From Peptoniphilaceae bacterium (GTDB lineage Bacteria; Bacillota; Clostridia; Tissierellales; Peptoniphilaceae), in the NCBI GenBank assembly GCA_028723425.1, contig JAQYEZ010000069.1, positions 1 through 55,549 of the forward strand: a stretch of 55,549 bases of DNA, in the 5' to 3' direction. The notes below the pieces were generated by a model. It saw only the letters and a list, made by a program, of their open reading frames with translations. It had not been told where the DNA came from and ran no database searches. Shown here piece by piece: positions 27,232 through 35,287 of the stretch; position 1 is the stretch's first letter, and the number at the start of each line of letters is the position of its first letter. A program made the position numbers and the translations under genes.

Positions 27232-27931
27232 TTTTTTGCCTCTCATTTTTTTTAGTATCTTTCAAAATTAAATTCTTGCTTGTTATTAGTGATAAAATTA
27301 TGATAACCATGGCAGGTATCATAAAGCTTTTTGGACCAAAAAATATTAGAGTTGCTACAGAAATTATTACACCAAAGATAGCTGGTATATGACTTGGAGC
27401 AGACTTCCATTGTTCTACAAAAAGAACTACAAAAAGTGCAACCAAAACAAAGTCTAAACCTTGGGTATTAAAGGTAAAGATATTACCAAAAATAGCTCCA
27501 AGCCAAGCAAAAAATGCCCAGTAAAAATAATTTAAAAATCCTATAGCTAAGTAAAAGTCCTCTTCCTTTATTCCTTTAGGTGGCTTAATTGTAGAAATTA
27601 AGGCGTAAGTTTCATCTGATAAGAAATGAATAAATAAAATTTTTGACTTGCTTTTATTAGCTGTTTCTATCATATTTAAGCCATAAAATAAGTGCCTTAT
27701 TGAAATAGATACGGTAAGTCCGATTAAAGCTAGGATAGAAATTGGGCTTAATAAAAAAGGTACAAGGACAAATTGTAGGCTGCCAGCATAGATTATTAAA
27801 CTCATCAGGGCACTAGACCAAGCGGGAAAACCAGCTTCAGATACAAAAAGTCCATAAGCAAGACCCAAAAAACAATAACCAAAAAGGACTGGAATAGTAT
27901 AAGGGAATGCTTTCTTTAAAACTTCAAACAT
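27224..27931 (-). CDS. azlC: AzlC branched-chain amino acid exporter subunit
   Basis: A 235-residue membrane protein of the AzlC family, usual length. IPVLFGYCFLGLAYGLF near the N-terminus, SLIIYAGSLQFVLVPFL and SISIRHLFYGLNM are conserved family segments. It pairs with AzlD encoded directly downstream. Export of branched-chain amino acids fits an organism that takes up and ferments peptides, consistent with the dipeptidase next door. Confidence 0.9.
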   Translation of the reverse strand: MFEVLKKAFPYTIPVLFGYCFLGLAYGLFVSEAGFPAWSSALMSLIIYAGSLQFVLVPFLLSPISILALIGLTVSISIRHLFYGLNMIETANKSKSKILFIHFLSDETYALISTIKPPKGIKEEDFYLAIGFLNYFYWAFFAWLGAIFGNIFTFNTQGLDFVLVALFVVLFVEQWKSAPSHIPAIFGVIISVATLIFFGPKSFMIPAMVIIILSLITSKNLILKDTKKNERQKND

Positions 27932-27983
27932 ACTTGTCTCCTATAAAAAATGTAAAAGTTTGTTAATAATTGAGTATGTCTAT

Positions 27984-27992
27984 ATTCTACCA
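27984..27992 (-). promoter_or_regulatory. Extended -10 promoter of azlCD
   Basis: On the minus strand the sequence reads TGG-TAGAAT, an extended -10 box. TTACTA stands 18 bases upstream as a weak -35. Start would be about 45 bases before azlC. Confidence 0.4.
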
Positions 27993-28026
27993 CAAAAATA
28001 TAAATAATAGTAAAAAAATTATTTGC

Positions 28027-28055
28027 TTGTTTTTTTACCAATTTAGCCTTATATT
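28027..28055 (+). promoter_or_regulatory. Promoter of the UPF0340 gene
   Basis: TTGTTT (28027-28032), a 17-base spacer and TATATT (28050-28055). The leader would be only about 14 bases, holding AAAAGGAG. Confidence 0.5.
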
Positions 28056-28074
28056 AAAATAAAAGGAGATAAGT

Positions 28075-28614
28075 ATGGTAGAAGAAATTAGAAAACAAGC
28101 AAGGCTTGCGGCAAATGAGCTTGTCAAAAAATCTTTTCTCAAAGAAGGAGATATAGTTGTACTTGGAGGTTCTTCTTCAGAAATTTTGGGATCAGCTATA
28201 GGCAAAAATTCAAATGAAGATGTAGGCTTTGCTGTGGTTGAGGAAATTTTAAAAGTAATAAGGGCTAATAAATTATATCTAGCTGTCCAAGGATGTGAAC
28301 ATATAAACAGGGCCTTGGTAATAGAAAGGAAGATAGCAGAAAGGGAAAATTTTGAGATAGTTTCTGTTATGCCAGCTCTCCATGCGGGTGGATCTATGGC
28401 TATGGCTGCTTACAAGCTTATGGATGATCCAGTTATGATAGAACATGTAATAGCCAAGGCAGGCCTTGATATAAGAGATACATCTATAGGAATGCATGTA
28501 AAATTTGTACAAGTTCCTCTTAGACTTTCTATAAAAGAAATTGGCAAGGCACATCTTACAGCCCTAAGATCAAGACCAAAATTAATTGGAGGAGAAAGGG
28601 CTATATATAAGTAA
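28075..28614 (+). CDS. UPF0340 / TIGR01440 family protein (YwlG-like)
   Basis: A 179-residue cytoplasmic protein of the conserved YwlG family (UPF0340), full length. Typical features are [18 protein letters not shown] near residues 27-44, the [11 protein letters not shown] stretch, [10 protein letters not shown] and the ending [13 protein letters not shown]. Its function is not known. AAAAGGAG precedes the start. It is a single gene between azlC (divergent) and hsp20; a weak hairpin AATAC/GTATT with a T-run at 28647-28675 may end it. Confidence 0.88.
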   Translation: MVEEIRKQARLAANELVKKSFLKEGDIVVLGGSSSEILGSAIGKNSNEDVGFAVVEEILKVIRANKLYLAVQGCEHINRALVIERKIAERENFEIVSVMPALHAGGSMAMAAYKLMDDPVMIEHVIAKAGLDIRDTSIGMHVKFVQVPLRLSIKEIGKAHLTALRSRPKLIGGERAIYK

Positions 28615-28696
28615 AAGCAAAATAATATTTAAAATGCTGGATTTTCAATACTTTGGGAGTCTGGTATTTTTTTTTAAGAAAAAAATAAAAAAATAT

Positions 28697-28724
28697 TTGA
28701 CTTTCTCTGACCATCGAGTATACT
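28697..28724 (+). promoter_or_regulatory. Sigma-A promoter of hsp20
   Basis: TTGACT (28697-28702), a 16-base spacer, then TATACT (28719-28724). Start near 28731, just before the CIRCE-like repeat. Confidence 0.75.
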
Positions 28725-28735
28725 AATATCAGAAG

Positions 28736-28762
28736 TTAGCAGATAACAACTAAGAGTGCTAA
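28736..28762. promoter_or_regulatory. CIRCE-like element (HrcA operator)
   Basis: TTAGCAGAT, nine bases, GAGTGCTAA. The right half and the 9-base spacer match the CIRCE consensus TTAGCACTC-N9-GAGTGCTAA exactly; the left half matches at 6 of 9 positions. It lies directly after the hsp20 promoter, so HrcA control of hsp20 is likely. Confidence 0.8.
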
Positions 28763-28792
28763 CGAAGGTTAAATAAATATAGGAGGCTTATT

Positions 28793-29236
28793 ATGGCAAA
28801 TATTATTAGAAGAAATAACAACTTATTAAACAGTAATTTTAGAGATTTTGATTCAATGATTGATTCATTTTTCAATGATGATTTCTTAACTAGAAGATCA
28901 GTTTATGAATCAAGCTTTAAGGTAGATGTATCTCAAACAGATGATGGATATATTGTAGAGGCAGAAGTTCCTGGATATTCTAAGGATGATATCTCTATTA
29001 GTCTAGATGATGGTAAACTTGTAATTTCAGCTTATAAAAATGAAGAAGTTGATAAGTCTGATAAAGAGAAAAACTTTATCCATAAGGAAAGAAAATCTTC
29101 ACAAATGTCAAGATCAATGTACTTCCCAGATGTTGATGAAGAAAATATCAAGGCAAGTTTAAATGATGGAATCCTTGAAATAAAACTTGGTAAAAATAAT
29201 GTTAATGAAACTAAAAAACAAATCGAAATAGAATAA
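28793..29236 (+). CDS. Hsp20 small heat shock protein
   Basis: A 147-residue alpha-crystallin-type chaperone. The domain runs from about residue 42 with VDVSQTDDGYIVEAEVPGYS to the conserved LNDGILEIKLGK; the ending has no clear IXI motif. Small Hsp20 proteins hold unfolding proteins until refolded by ATP-driven chaperones. AGGAGG precedes the start. The CIRCE-like element upstream is notable: Hsp20 under HrcA rather than CtsR control. Confidence 0.93.
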   Translation: MANIIRRNNNLLNSNFRDFDSMIDSFFNDDFLTRRSVYESSFKVDVSQTDDGYIVEAEVPGYSKDDISISLDDGKLVISAYKNEEVDKSDKEKNFIHKERKSSQMSRSMYFPDVDEENIKASLNDGILEIKLGKNNVNETKKQIEIE

Positions 29237-29261
29237 TAATTCATATTTTTAGATAGAATTT

Positions 29262-29298
29262 GAGGCTATAGGCTCCCGTGCTTATGGTCTCTTTTTTT
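29262..29298 (+). terminator. Terminator after hsp20
   Basis: A 12-pair stem from GAGGCTATAGGC to GCTTATGGTCTC (with three G-U pairs) around TCCCGT, followed by seven T. Confidence 0.88.
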
Positions 29299-29321
29299 GG
29301 CTTCTTAGGAGAGGTGAAATA

Positions 29322-29330
29322 TGATATAAT
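29322..29330 (+). promoter_or_regulatory. Extended -10 promoter of the hyd maturation operon
   Basis: TGA-TATAAT forms an extended -10 box; the -35 (TTCTTA at 29302) is weak. The short leader holds AGGT (29339-29342) and ACCT (29356-29359), which could pair with each other, while the CCT could alternatively pair with the GGAGG before the first gene. Confidence 0.5.
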
Positions 29331-29380
29331 AATTTTAAAGGTGACGAAGAAGGATACCTGACTTGAAACCGGAGGAATTT

Positions 29381-29620
29381 ATGAGAATTGCAATAATAGC
29401 TATATTTGTAGAAGATAAAACCTATGCCCATAAGGTAAATGACATTCTTCATCAGTATGGAAGATACATAATTGGAAGGATGGGACTTCCCAATGTGGAA
29501 GAAGACCTAAATATAATAACTCTAGTAGTTAAGGCTAGCCAAGAAGACATTTCAGCTTTAAGCGGAAAACTTGGAAGTCTTAAAGGAGTTATCTCCAAGG
29601 TGACCTATGCTTCAAAATAA
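29381..29620 (+). CDS. TM1266-like [FeFe]-hydrogenase system regulator
   Basis: A 79-residue ACT-like protein of the TM1266 family (putative iron-only hydrogenase system regulator), usual length. ILHQYGRYIIGRMGLP and the ending VKGVISKVTYASK-like pattern match the family. An upstream start at 29363 is in frame, but CCGGAGGAA right before 29381 sets the start. It overlaps hydE by 14 bases, so both are one transcript. The family is found next to hydEFG genes; its molecular role is not settled. Confidence 0.85.
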   Translation: MRIAIIAIFVEDKTYAHKVNDILHQYGRYIIGRMGLPNVEEDLNIITLVVKASQEDISALSGKLGSLKGVISKVTYASK

Positions 29621-30626
29621 TAATTTTTCTGATAAAGAACTTTATGAGCTTTTGACAACTAATGATAAGAGTATGATAGAAAATCTTCACAAAAAAGCAA
29701 GAGACATAGCCCAAAAAGTCTACTCAAATGAAGTTTATATTAGAGGTCTAATCGAAATATCAAACTTTTGTAGACAGGGCTGTTTTTATTGTGGGATAAA
29801 TAGGGCAAATACTAGGATAAAAAGATATAGACTTGATAAAAAAGAAATCATAGAATGTGCCCACAGGGGATATGAATTTGGTTTTAGGACTTTTGTTCTC
29901 CAAGGTGGGGAAGATCCTATTCAAGATGATGATTTTTTTGTGGAAATTATAGAGGAAATAAAAAAGCTTTATCCTGATACTAGAATAACACTTTCCCTAG
30001 GTCATAGGAGTAAAGAGTCCTATTATAGGCTAAAAAAAGCAGGAGCTGATAGGTATTTATTAAGACATGAGTCAGCAAATAGAAGTGTTTTTAATAAACT
30101 CCACCCAGCTGATCAAAGTCTTGATCAAAGAGTAGATGATTTGGTTTATATGAAAAGCTTGGGCTTTCATATAGGCACAGGCTTTATGGTACAAGCTCCA
30201 TTTTCTTCTATAGAAAGTCATATTGAGGATATTAAGTTGATTAGAAAGTTAAAACCTCAAATGATAGGCATTGGCCCTTTTATTTCTCATAAAGACACTA
30301 TATTTAAAGACCAAAATAATGGAACAAGTGATCTTACAACTAGGCTTTTATCAATTTTAAGAATAGAAAATCCTTATGCTTTGATTCCTTCAACCACAGC
30401 CCTTAATACCATAGATGAAAATGGTAGGATAAAGGGAATATTGTCAGGTGCCAATGTCATAATGCCAAATTTAAGTCCATCTTATGCTAAAGAAAATTAT
30501 ACCTTGTATGATAAGAAAAAAAATAAGGGACTTGAAAGCGCCTTTGGTTTAAAAGAACTTGACGATCTTTTAAGAAGATACGGTTATAAAATAGTAGTAG
30601 ATAAAGGAGACTACAAAGGGGAATAA
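29607..30626 (+). CDS. hydE: [FeFe]-hydrogenase H-cluster maturase HydE
   Basis: A 339-residue radical SAM enzyme. The cluster motif CxxxCxxC is in FCRQGCFYCGINRAN, followed by the LQGGEDP SAM-binding region. HydE takes part in building the dithiolate bridge of the H-cluster. AAGGTGA inside the end of the previous gene serves as the ribosome binding site. hydG follows after 2 bases. The hydrogenase that needs this maturation, at 52617-54125, is about 20 kb away. Confidence 0.92.
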   Translation: MLQNNNFSDKELYELLTTNDKSMIENLHKKARDIAQKVYSNEVYIRGLIEISNFCRQGCFYCGINRANTRIKRYRLDKKEIIECAHRGYEFGFRTFVLQGGEDPIQDDDFFVEIIEEIKKLYPDTRITLSLGHRSKESYYRLKKAGADRYLLRHESANRSVFNKLHPADQSLDQRVDDLVYMKSLGFHIGTGFMVQAPFSSIESHIEDIKLIRKLKPQMIGIGPFISHKDTIFKDQNNGTSDLTTRLLSILRIENPYALIPSTTALNTIDENGRIKGILSGANVIMPNLSPSYAKENYTLYDKKKNKGLESAFGLKELDDLLRRYGYKIVVDKGDYKGE

Positions 30627-30628
30627 GA

Positions 30629-32062
30629 ATGAAATATGATGTAAAATCTGAAAAAGCAGAAGAATTTATCAATGATGAGGAAATTTTAGCATCCATAGAA
30701 TATGGAGAAGCTAATGCAAGCAATAGAGCTTTAATCAAAGAAATTTTAGAAAAAGCTAAAACCGCCAAGGGCCTAAGTCATAGAGAGGCTTTTGTCCTCT
30801 TATCTTGCAAAGAAGAAGATTTAAATGAGGAAATTTTTAACTTAGCTAAAGAATTAAAAGTTAGATTTTATGGCAATAGAATAGTTTTATTTGCCCCATT
30901 ATACTTATCAAATTATTGCATTAATGGTTGCGTATACTGTCCATATCATGCAAAAAATAAACATATACCAAGAAGAAAATTAACTCAAGAAGAAATCAAA
31001 AAAGAAGTTATTGCTCTTCAAGATATGGGCCATAAGAGACTTGCCTTGGAAACAGGAGAAGATCCAGTAAATAATCCTATAGACTATGTTCTTGAATCAA
31101 TAAAAACAATTTATTCTATCCACCACAAAAATGGAGATATCAGAAGAGTAAATGTTAATATTGCAGCAACAACTATAGAAAATTATAGGAAATTAAAGGA
31201 AGTTGGCATAGGAACTTATATATTGTTCCAAGAAACTTATAACAAGAAAAATTACGAATTACTTCATCCAACAGGACCAAAACACAATTATGCCTACCAT
31301 ACAGAAGCCATGGATAGGGCTATGCTTGGTGGTATAGATGATGTGGGTATTGGAGTTTTGTTTGGACTAGAAAACTATAAGTATGATTTTGTTGGACTTA
31401 TGATGCATGCAGAACATTTGGAAAAAAGATTTGGAGTTGGACCACATACAATTTCAGTTCCAAGGATTAGACCTGCTGATGATATAGACCCAGATGATTT
31501 TGATAACTCAATAGATGATGATATTTTTGCAAAGATTGTAGCTTGTATTAGAATAGCTACTCCATATACAGGAATGATAATTTCAACAAGAGAAAGTAAA
31601 GAAACTAGAGAAAAAGTTTTGGAATTAGGTATAAGCCAAATTTCTGGAGGTAGTAAAACATCAGTTGGTGGCTATAGTGATTATCTAAAGGAAATAGAGA
31701 TGAATTCAGAAAGTAGTGCACAATTTGATACATCTGACCAAAGAACTTTGGATGAAGTAGTTGATTGGTTAATGTCTATGGGCCATATTCCATCATTCTG
31801 CACAGCTTGTTATAGAAAAGGAAGAACCGGAGATAGGTTTATGTCCTTAGTAAAGGCTGGACAAATTGGAAATATTTGCCTTCCAAATGCTCTTATGACT
31901 TTGCAAGAATACCTATGTGACTATGCAAAAGAAAATACCAGAAGAGATGGAGAAAAGATAATAGAAAAGATGATAGTGGAAATAGGAAACGAAACTATAA
32001 AAGAATCTACTAAAGGCTGGCTTAAGGAAATAAAAGCTGGAAAGAGAGATATCAGGATATGA
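30629..32062 (+). CDS. hydG: [FeFe]-hydrogenase H-cluster maturase HydG
   Basis: A 477-residue radical SAM tyrosine lyase. The SAM cluster motif is CINGCVYCPYH; the C-terminal second cluster is bound by CTACYRKG and a cysteine about 22 residues later in NICLPN, as in ThiH/HydG with the HydG-type ending. It makes CO and CN ligands from tyrosine for the H-cluster. It overlaps hydF by 4 bases (ATGA). Confidence 0.95.
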   Translation: MKYDVKSEKAEEFINDEEILASIEYGEANASNRALIKEILEKAKTAKGLSHREAFVLLSCKEEDLNEEIFNLAKELKVRFYGNRIVLFAPLYLSNYCINGCVYCPYHAKNKHIPRRKLTQEEIKKEVIALQDMGHKRLALETGEDPVNNPIDYVLESIKTIYSIHHKNGDIRRVNVNIAATTIENYRKLKEVGIGTYILFQETYNKKNYELLHPTGPKHNYAYHTEAMDRAMLGGIDDVGIGVLFGLENYKYDFVGLMMHAEHLEKRFGVGPHTISVPRIRPADDIDPDDFDNSIDDDIFAKIVACIRIATPYTGMIISTRESKETREKVLELGISQISGGSKTSVGGYSDYLKEIEMNSESSAQFDTSDQRTLDEVVDWLMSMGHIPSFCTACYRKGRTGDRFMSLVKAGQIGNICLPNALMTLQEYLCDYAKENTRRDGEKIIEKMIVEIGNETIKESTKGWLKEIKAGKRDIRI

Positions 32063-33204
32063 AAACTCAAAGATCACTTAGGTTTCACATTGGCATCTTT
32101 GGAAGAAGAAATAGTGGCAAGTCATCTTTTTTAAACTCTATTGCAGGAGAAGATGTGGCTATTGTTTCTGATATTAAAGGAACTACAACAGATCCTATCT
32201 ATAAGTCCATGGAGCTACCTGATGTGGGACCAGTGGTTTTTATAGATACGGCAGGAATTGATGATACTGGCTCTTTGGGTATGCTTAGAAATGAAAAGAG
32301 CAAAAAGGTTATAGATAAATGTGATGGGTTCATCTATCTTTTAAGCAAAGAAGATAATTTAGAATTTTTAAAAATTTTGGAAAAAACAGGAAAACCTCTT
32401 ATAAAAGTTCTATCAAAGATAGACCAAAATGATTTTGAAGAAAATAAAGAAACTTTTAAAGATTTAGATTTCATAACTTATTCTGTAAAGCAAAAAGACT
32501 GTAGGAATAAAATAATTGAAAGAATAAAAAGGGATTTTTCAACTAAGGAAGAACTTACAATTACTGGAGATTTGGTCAAAGAAGACTCTACAGTAGTTTT
32601 GGTTATGCCACAAGATAAAGAGGCCCCTAAAGGCAGGTTAATTACTCCTCAAGTACAAACAATTAGAGAAATACTAGATAAAAATGCGAAAGCTATATGT
32701 ATAAAACCTGAACAAGCTAAATCAACTTTTGAGATCTTAGAAGGAAAAATAGATCTTATAATCACGGATTCGTCTGTTTTTAAAAAAATCTATGACCTAA
32801 AAGATAAAACAGTGAAATTAACAAGCTTTTCAGTTCTTTTTTCAAAATTTAAGGCAGATATTGATTATTATATAGAATCTGTAAAAAGGCTTGATAGAAA
32901 AATTGATAAGATTTTAATTGTTGAGGCTTGTTCTCATCCACCGATTGAAGAAGATATAGGAACTGTTAAGATTCCTAAAATGATTAAAGAAATTCACCCT
33001 AATGTAGAATTCTTTTTCCAAAGGGGAGATGAATTTGAAAATATAGAAAATTTTGACCTAATAATTTCTTGTGGGTCTTGTATGTTTAATAGAGCTCATG
33101 TCTTATCAAGAGTAAATAAGGCAAAAGAAAAGCATATTCCCATGACCAATTATGGAATAACTATTGCCTATCTAAAGGGAATACTGGATAAGATTTCCTA
33201 CTAG
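32059..33204 (+). CDS. hydF: [FeFe]-hydrogenase maturation GTPase HydF
   Basis: A 381-residue GTPase and scaffold. The N-terminal P-loop is GRRNSGKSSF, switch and G3 regions are KGTTTDPIY and DTAGIDD. The C-terminal iron-sulfur ligands appear as ACSHPP and CGSCMFNR, the histidine-cysteine pattern known from HydF. It carries the di-iron precursor and transfers it to the hydrogenase. The start overlaps the hydG stop. Confidence 0.95.
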   Translation: MKTQRSLRFHIGIFGRRNSGKSSFLNSIAGEDVAIVSDIKGTTTDPIYKSMELPDVGPVVFIDTAGIDDTGSLGMLRNEKSKKVIDKCDGFIYLLSKEDNLEFLKILEKTGKPLIKVLSKIDQNDFEENKETFKDLDFITYSVKQKDCRNKIIERIKRDFSTKEELTITGDLVKEDSTVVLVMPQDKEAPKGRLITPQVQTIREILDKNAKAICIKPEQAKSTFEILEGKIDLIITDSSVFKKIYDLKDKTVKLTSFSVLFSKFKADIDYYIESVKRLDRKIDKILIVEACSHPPIEEDIGTVKIPKMIKEIHPNVEFFFQRGDEFENIENFDLIISCGSCMFNRAHVLSRVNKAKEKHIPMTNYGITIAYLKGILDKISY

Positions 33205-33230
33205 GAAAAAATGAAATAGAAAGAGGAAGT

Positions 33231-34604
33231 ATGAAAGATTATGATGTGATAATTATAGGCTCGGGAGCAAGTGGATCCTTTATGGCCTATGAATTTACCA
33301 AGCTAAAGACAGATAAGAAAGTACTTATCATAGATGAAGGAAGGAAAGTAGAAAAAAGAACTTGCCCAATCACTGAAGGTAAGGTTGATTCTTGTATAGG
33401 TTGCAAGCCTTGTAATATTATGTATGGTTTTGGAGGTGCGGGAACTCTTTCTGATGGAAAATATAATATAACTACAAATTTTGGAGGAGATCTTCACCAA
33501 TACATTGGAGTCGATAAGGCTATGGAACTTATGGAATATGTAGACTCGGTCTTAATGGATTTTGACGGAGGAGAAACAAAACTTTATTCTACCAACAATT
33601 CTGATCTTTTAACCAAATGCCTAAGACATGACCTTCACTTGTTACAAGCAAAGGTAAGACATTTTGGAACAGAAAGAAACAGGATGATTTTACAAAAGAT
33701 CTATGAATATGTAAAAGATAAAATTGATTTTGAATTTCTAACTAAAGTAGTAGATGTTAAATATGAAGATGATAAATACATAGTTACCACAAACAAAAAA
33801 GATAAGTTTAGGGCAAAAAATTTGGTTCTTGCAGCAGGTAGAAGTGGCTCTAAATGGATATCTGAAGTCTGCGAAGAGTTTAAGGTAGAAATGAAGAAAA
33901 ATAGAGTTGATATAGGTGTAAGAGTAGAAGTGCCTGCGGAAGTTTTTAAACATATAACAGATCAAGTTTATGAAGCAAAAATTGTATATCAAACCGAGCA
34001 GTATAACGACCTTGTAAGAACTTTTTGCATGAATCCATATGGTCAAGTTGTAACAGAAAATACAAATGGAATACTTACGGTAAATGGTCATTCTTATGCA
34101 GATCCAAAAATGAGAACAGAAAATACAAACTTTGCACTTTTGGTAACAAATAAGTTTACACAACCCTTTAAAGATTCAAATGAATACGGTGAATCTATTG
34201 CCAGACTTTCAAATATGTTGGGTGGCGGAGTTTTGATGCAAAGATTTGGAGATTTGAGAAAGGGTAGAAGATCCTCAGAAAGAAGAATGAAAAAATGCTT
34301 TACCAATCCAACCTTAAAGGCTACACCAGGTGATTTATCTCTTGTTATGCCAAAAAGACAGCTTGATGATATAATTGAGATGATTTATGCTCTGGATAAG
34401 ATAGCTCCTGGTATGGCCAATGACGATACCTTGTTATATGGCATAGAAGTTAAATTCTATAACTCTGTTGTTGATGTAGATTCTAATTTTGAAACTAGTA
34501 AAAAAGGACTTTACTGTCTTGGAGATGGTTCTGGGGTAACCCACTCTTTGTCACAAGCTTCAGCATCTGGAGTATTGATGGCAAGAATCCTAAATGACAA
34601 GTAA
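33231..34604 (+). CDS. COG2509-type FAD-dependent dehydrogenase
   Basis: A 457-residue flavoprotein. The FAD motif is IIIGSGASGSFMAYEF (7-22), followed by CPITEGKVDSCIGCKPC, a cysteine-rich segment, and GFGGAGTLSDGKYN. The C-terminal GLYCLGDGSGVTHSLSQAS is the second FAD site. This matches the uncharacterised FAD-dependent dehydrogenase family COG2509; its substrate is unknown. AGAGGAAG precedes the start and it follows hydF by 26 bases, so it is probably part of the hydrogenase maturation transcript. Confidence 0.82.
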   Translation: MKDYDVIIIGSGASGSFMAYEFTKLKTDKKVLIIDEGRKVEKRTCPITEGKVDSCIGCKPCNIMYGFGGAGTLSDGKYNITTNFGGDLHQYIGVDKAMELMEYVDSVLMDFDGGETKLYSTNNSDLLTKCLRHDLHLLQAKVRHFGTERNRMILQKIYEYVKDKIDFEFLTKVVDVKYEDDKYIVTTNKKDKFRAKNLVLAAGRSGSKWISEVCEEFKVEMKKNRVDIGVRVEVPAEVFKHITDQVYEAKIVYQTEQYNDLVRTFCMNPYGQVVTENTNGILTVNGHSYADPKMRTENTNFALLVTNKFTQPFKDSNEYGESIARLSNMLGGGVLMQRFGDLRKGRRSSERRMKKCFTNPTLKATPGDLSLVMPKRQLDDIIEMIYALDKIAPGMANDDTLLYGIEVKFYNSVVDVDSNFETSKKGLYCLGDGSGVTHSLSQASASGVLMARILNDK

Positions 34605-34624
34605 ATAATAGATTATTAAATTAA

Positions 34625-34653
34625 AAAAGCATTCCGAAAAGTGGAATGCTTTT
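34625..34653. terminator. Terminator after the COG2509 gene and SOR
   Basis: AAAAGCATTCC (34625-34635) pairs perfectly with GGAATGCTTTT (34643-34653) around seven bases. It sits between convergent genes. Confidence 0.9.
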
Positions 34654-34677
34654 GAGTATTTAAAGTTTTATTAAGTC

Positions 34678-35037
34678 CTATTTTAATTCTAGACTATTTT
34701 CCCACAAGCCGTGAATGTTACAATAGCTTAGGGCTAAAAGTGTACCTTTCTTTTCTGTATTAAGAACTGTTGTTGCTACTGGATCAGTAAATAAATCTTT
34801 TTCTCCATGAGCTTTAAATTCATATGATGCAATTTCTACTGGTAATTTTTCTCCTTCTGCTACAAAGAATACTTTAATCCAGCTAATATGGTGTTCTAAA
34901 GTGTTTGGGTGGGCAATTTCTTTACCTACTGTAGCAGTAATTTCGTATTTGTTCTCTCCTAATTCTTTATATTCAAGTTCAGGAACGTGTTTTTCATTTT
35001 TCCAATCGCCTGCTTGTACGGTTTCAGTTAATAACAT
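34678..35037 (-). CDS. Superoxide reductase (neelaredoxin type)
   Basis: A 119-residue superoxide reductase with only the active-site domain; the N-terminal desulforedoxin domain of desulfoferrodoxin is absent. Iron ligands can be read as histidines in EKHVPE and HPNTLEHHISW and the cysteine and histidine in SYCNIHGLW. The lysine after glutamate in EKHVP is the usual catalytic lysine. It reduces superoxide to peroxide without making oxygen, typical of anaerobes. AAAGGAGGA precedes the start. Confidence 0.92.
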   Translation of the reverse strand: MLLTETVQAGDWKNEKHVPELEYKELGENKYEITATVGKEIAHPNTLEHHISWIKVFFVAEGEKLPVEIASYEFKAHGEKDLFTDPVATTVLNTEKKGTLLALSYCNIHGLWENSLELK

Positions 35038-35272
35038 AATTAATCCTCCTTTAAATCGTTTTCTAATATTTTTATCATACTACTTTATTAAAAAAAATCT
35101 AGTTAGATAGAAAAATAATAGAAAAAATTTAAAAAAATTTTTTTCATTCATTTTTTATAAAAAACTATAAGTGGTATTGATAATTCTCTAATATATGGTA
35201 AAGTTTTTTCAGAAGTTTTATAGGAAAAAATCTAGTATTTGACCTAAAAAACAAGTATTTTAAATGGATTTT

Positions 35273-35281
35273 TGTTATAAT
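35273..35281 (+). promoter_or_regulatory. Extended -10 promoter abutting the rlmL-like start codon
   Basis: TGT-TATAAT is a full extended -10 box ending at 35281. The first transcribed base would be about seven bases on, at or next to the A of the ATG at 35288. No Shine-Dalgarno sequence lies between. The rest of 35038-35272 is AT-rich with a TTGACC at 35239-35244 but no matched -10. Confidence 0.65.
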
Positions 35282-35287
35282 AGACCC

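Noticed and set aside
27960..27977. TTGTTAA half-site in the azlC leader as a Rex operator
   Set aside because: The second half (TGAGTAT) matches the consensus TTAACAA at only two or three positions.
33738..34163. Long minus-strand open frame opposite the COG2509 gene
   Set aside because: It is a composition shadow: rich in C, I, Y and F, no ribosome binding site, and it lies wholly within a well-supported gene.
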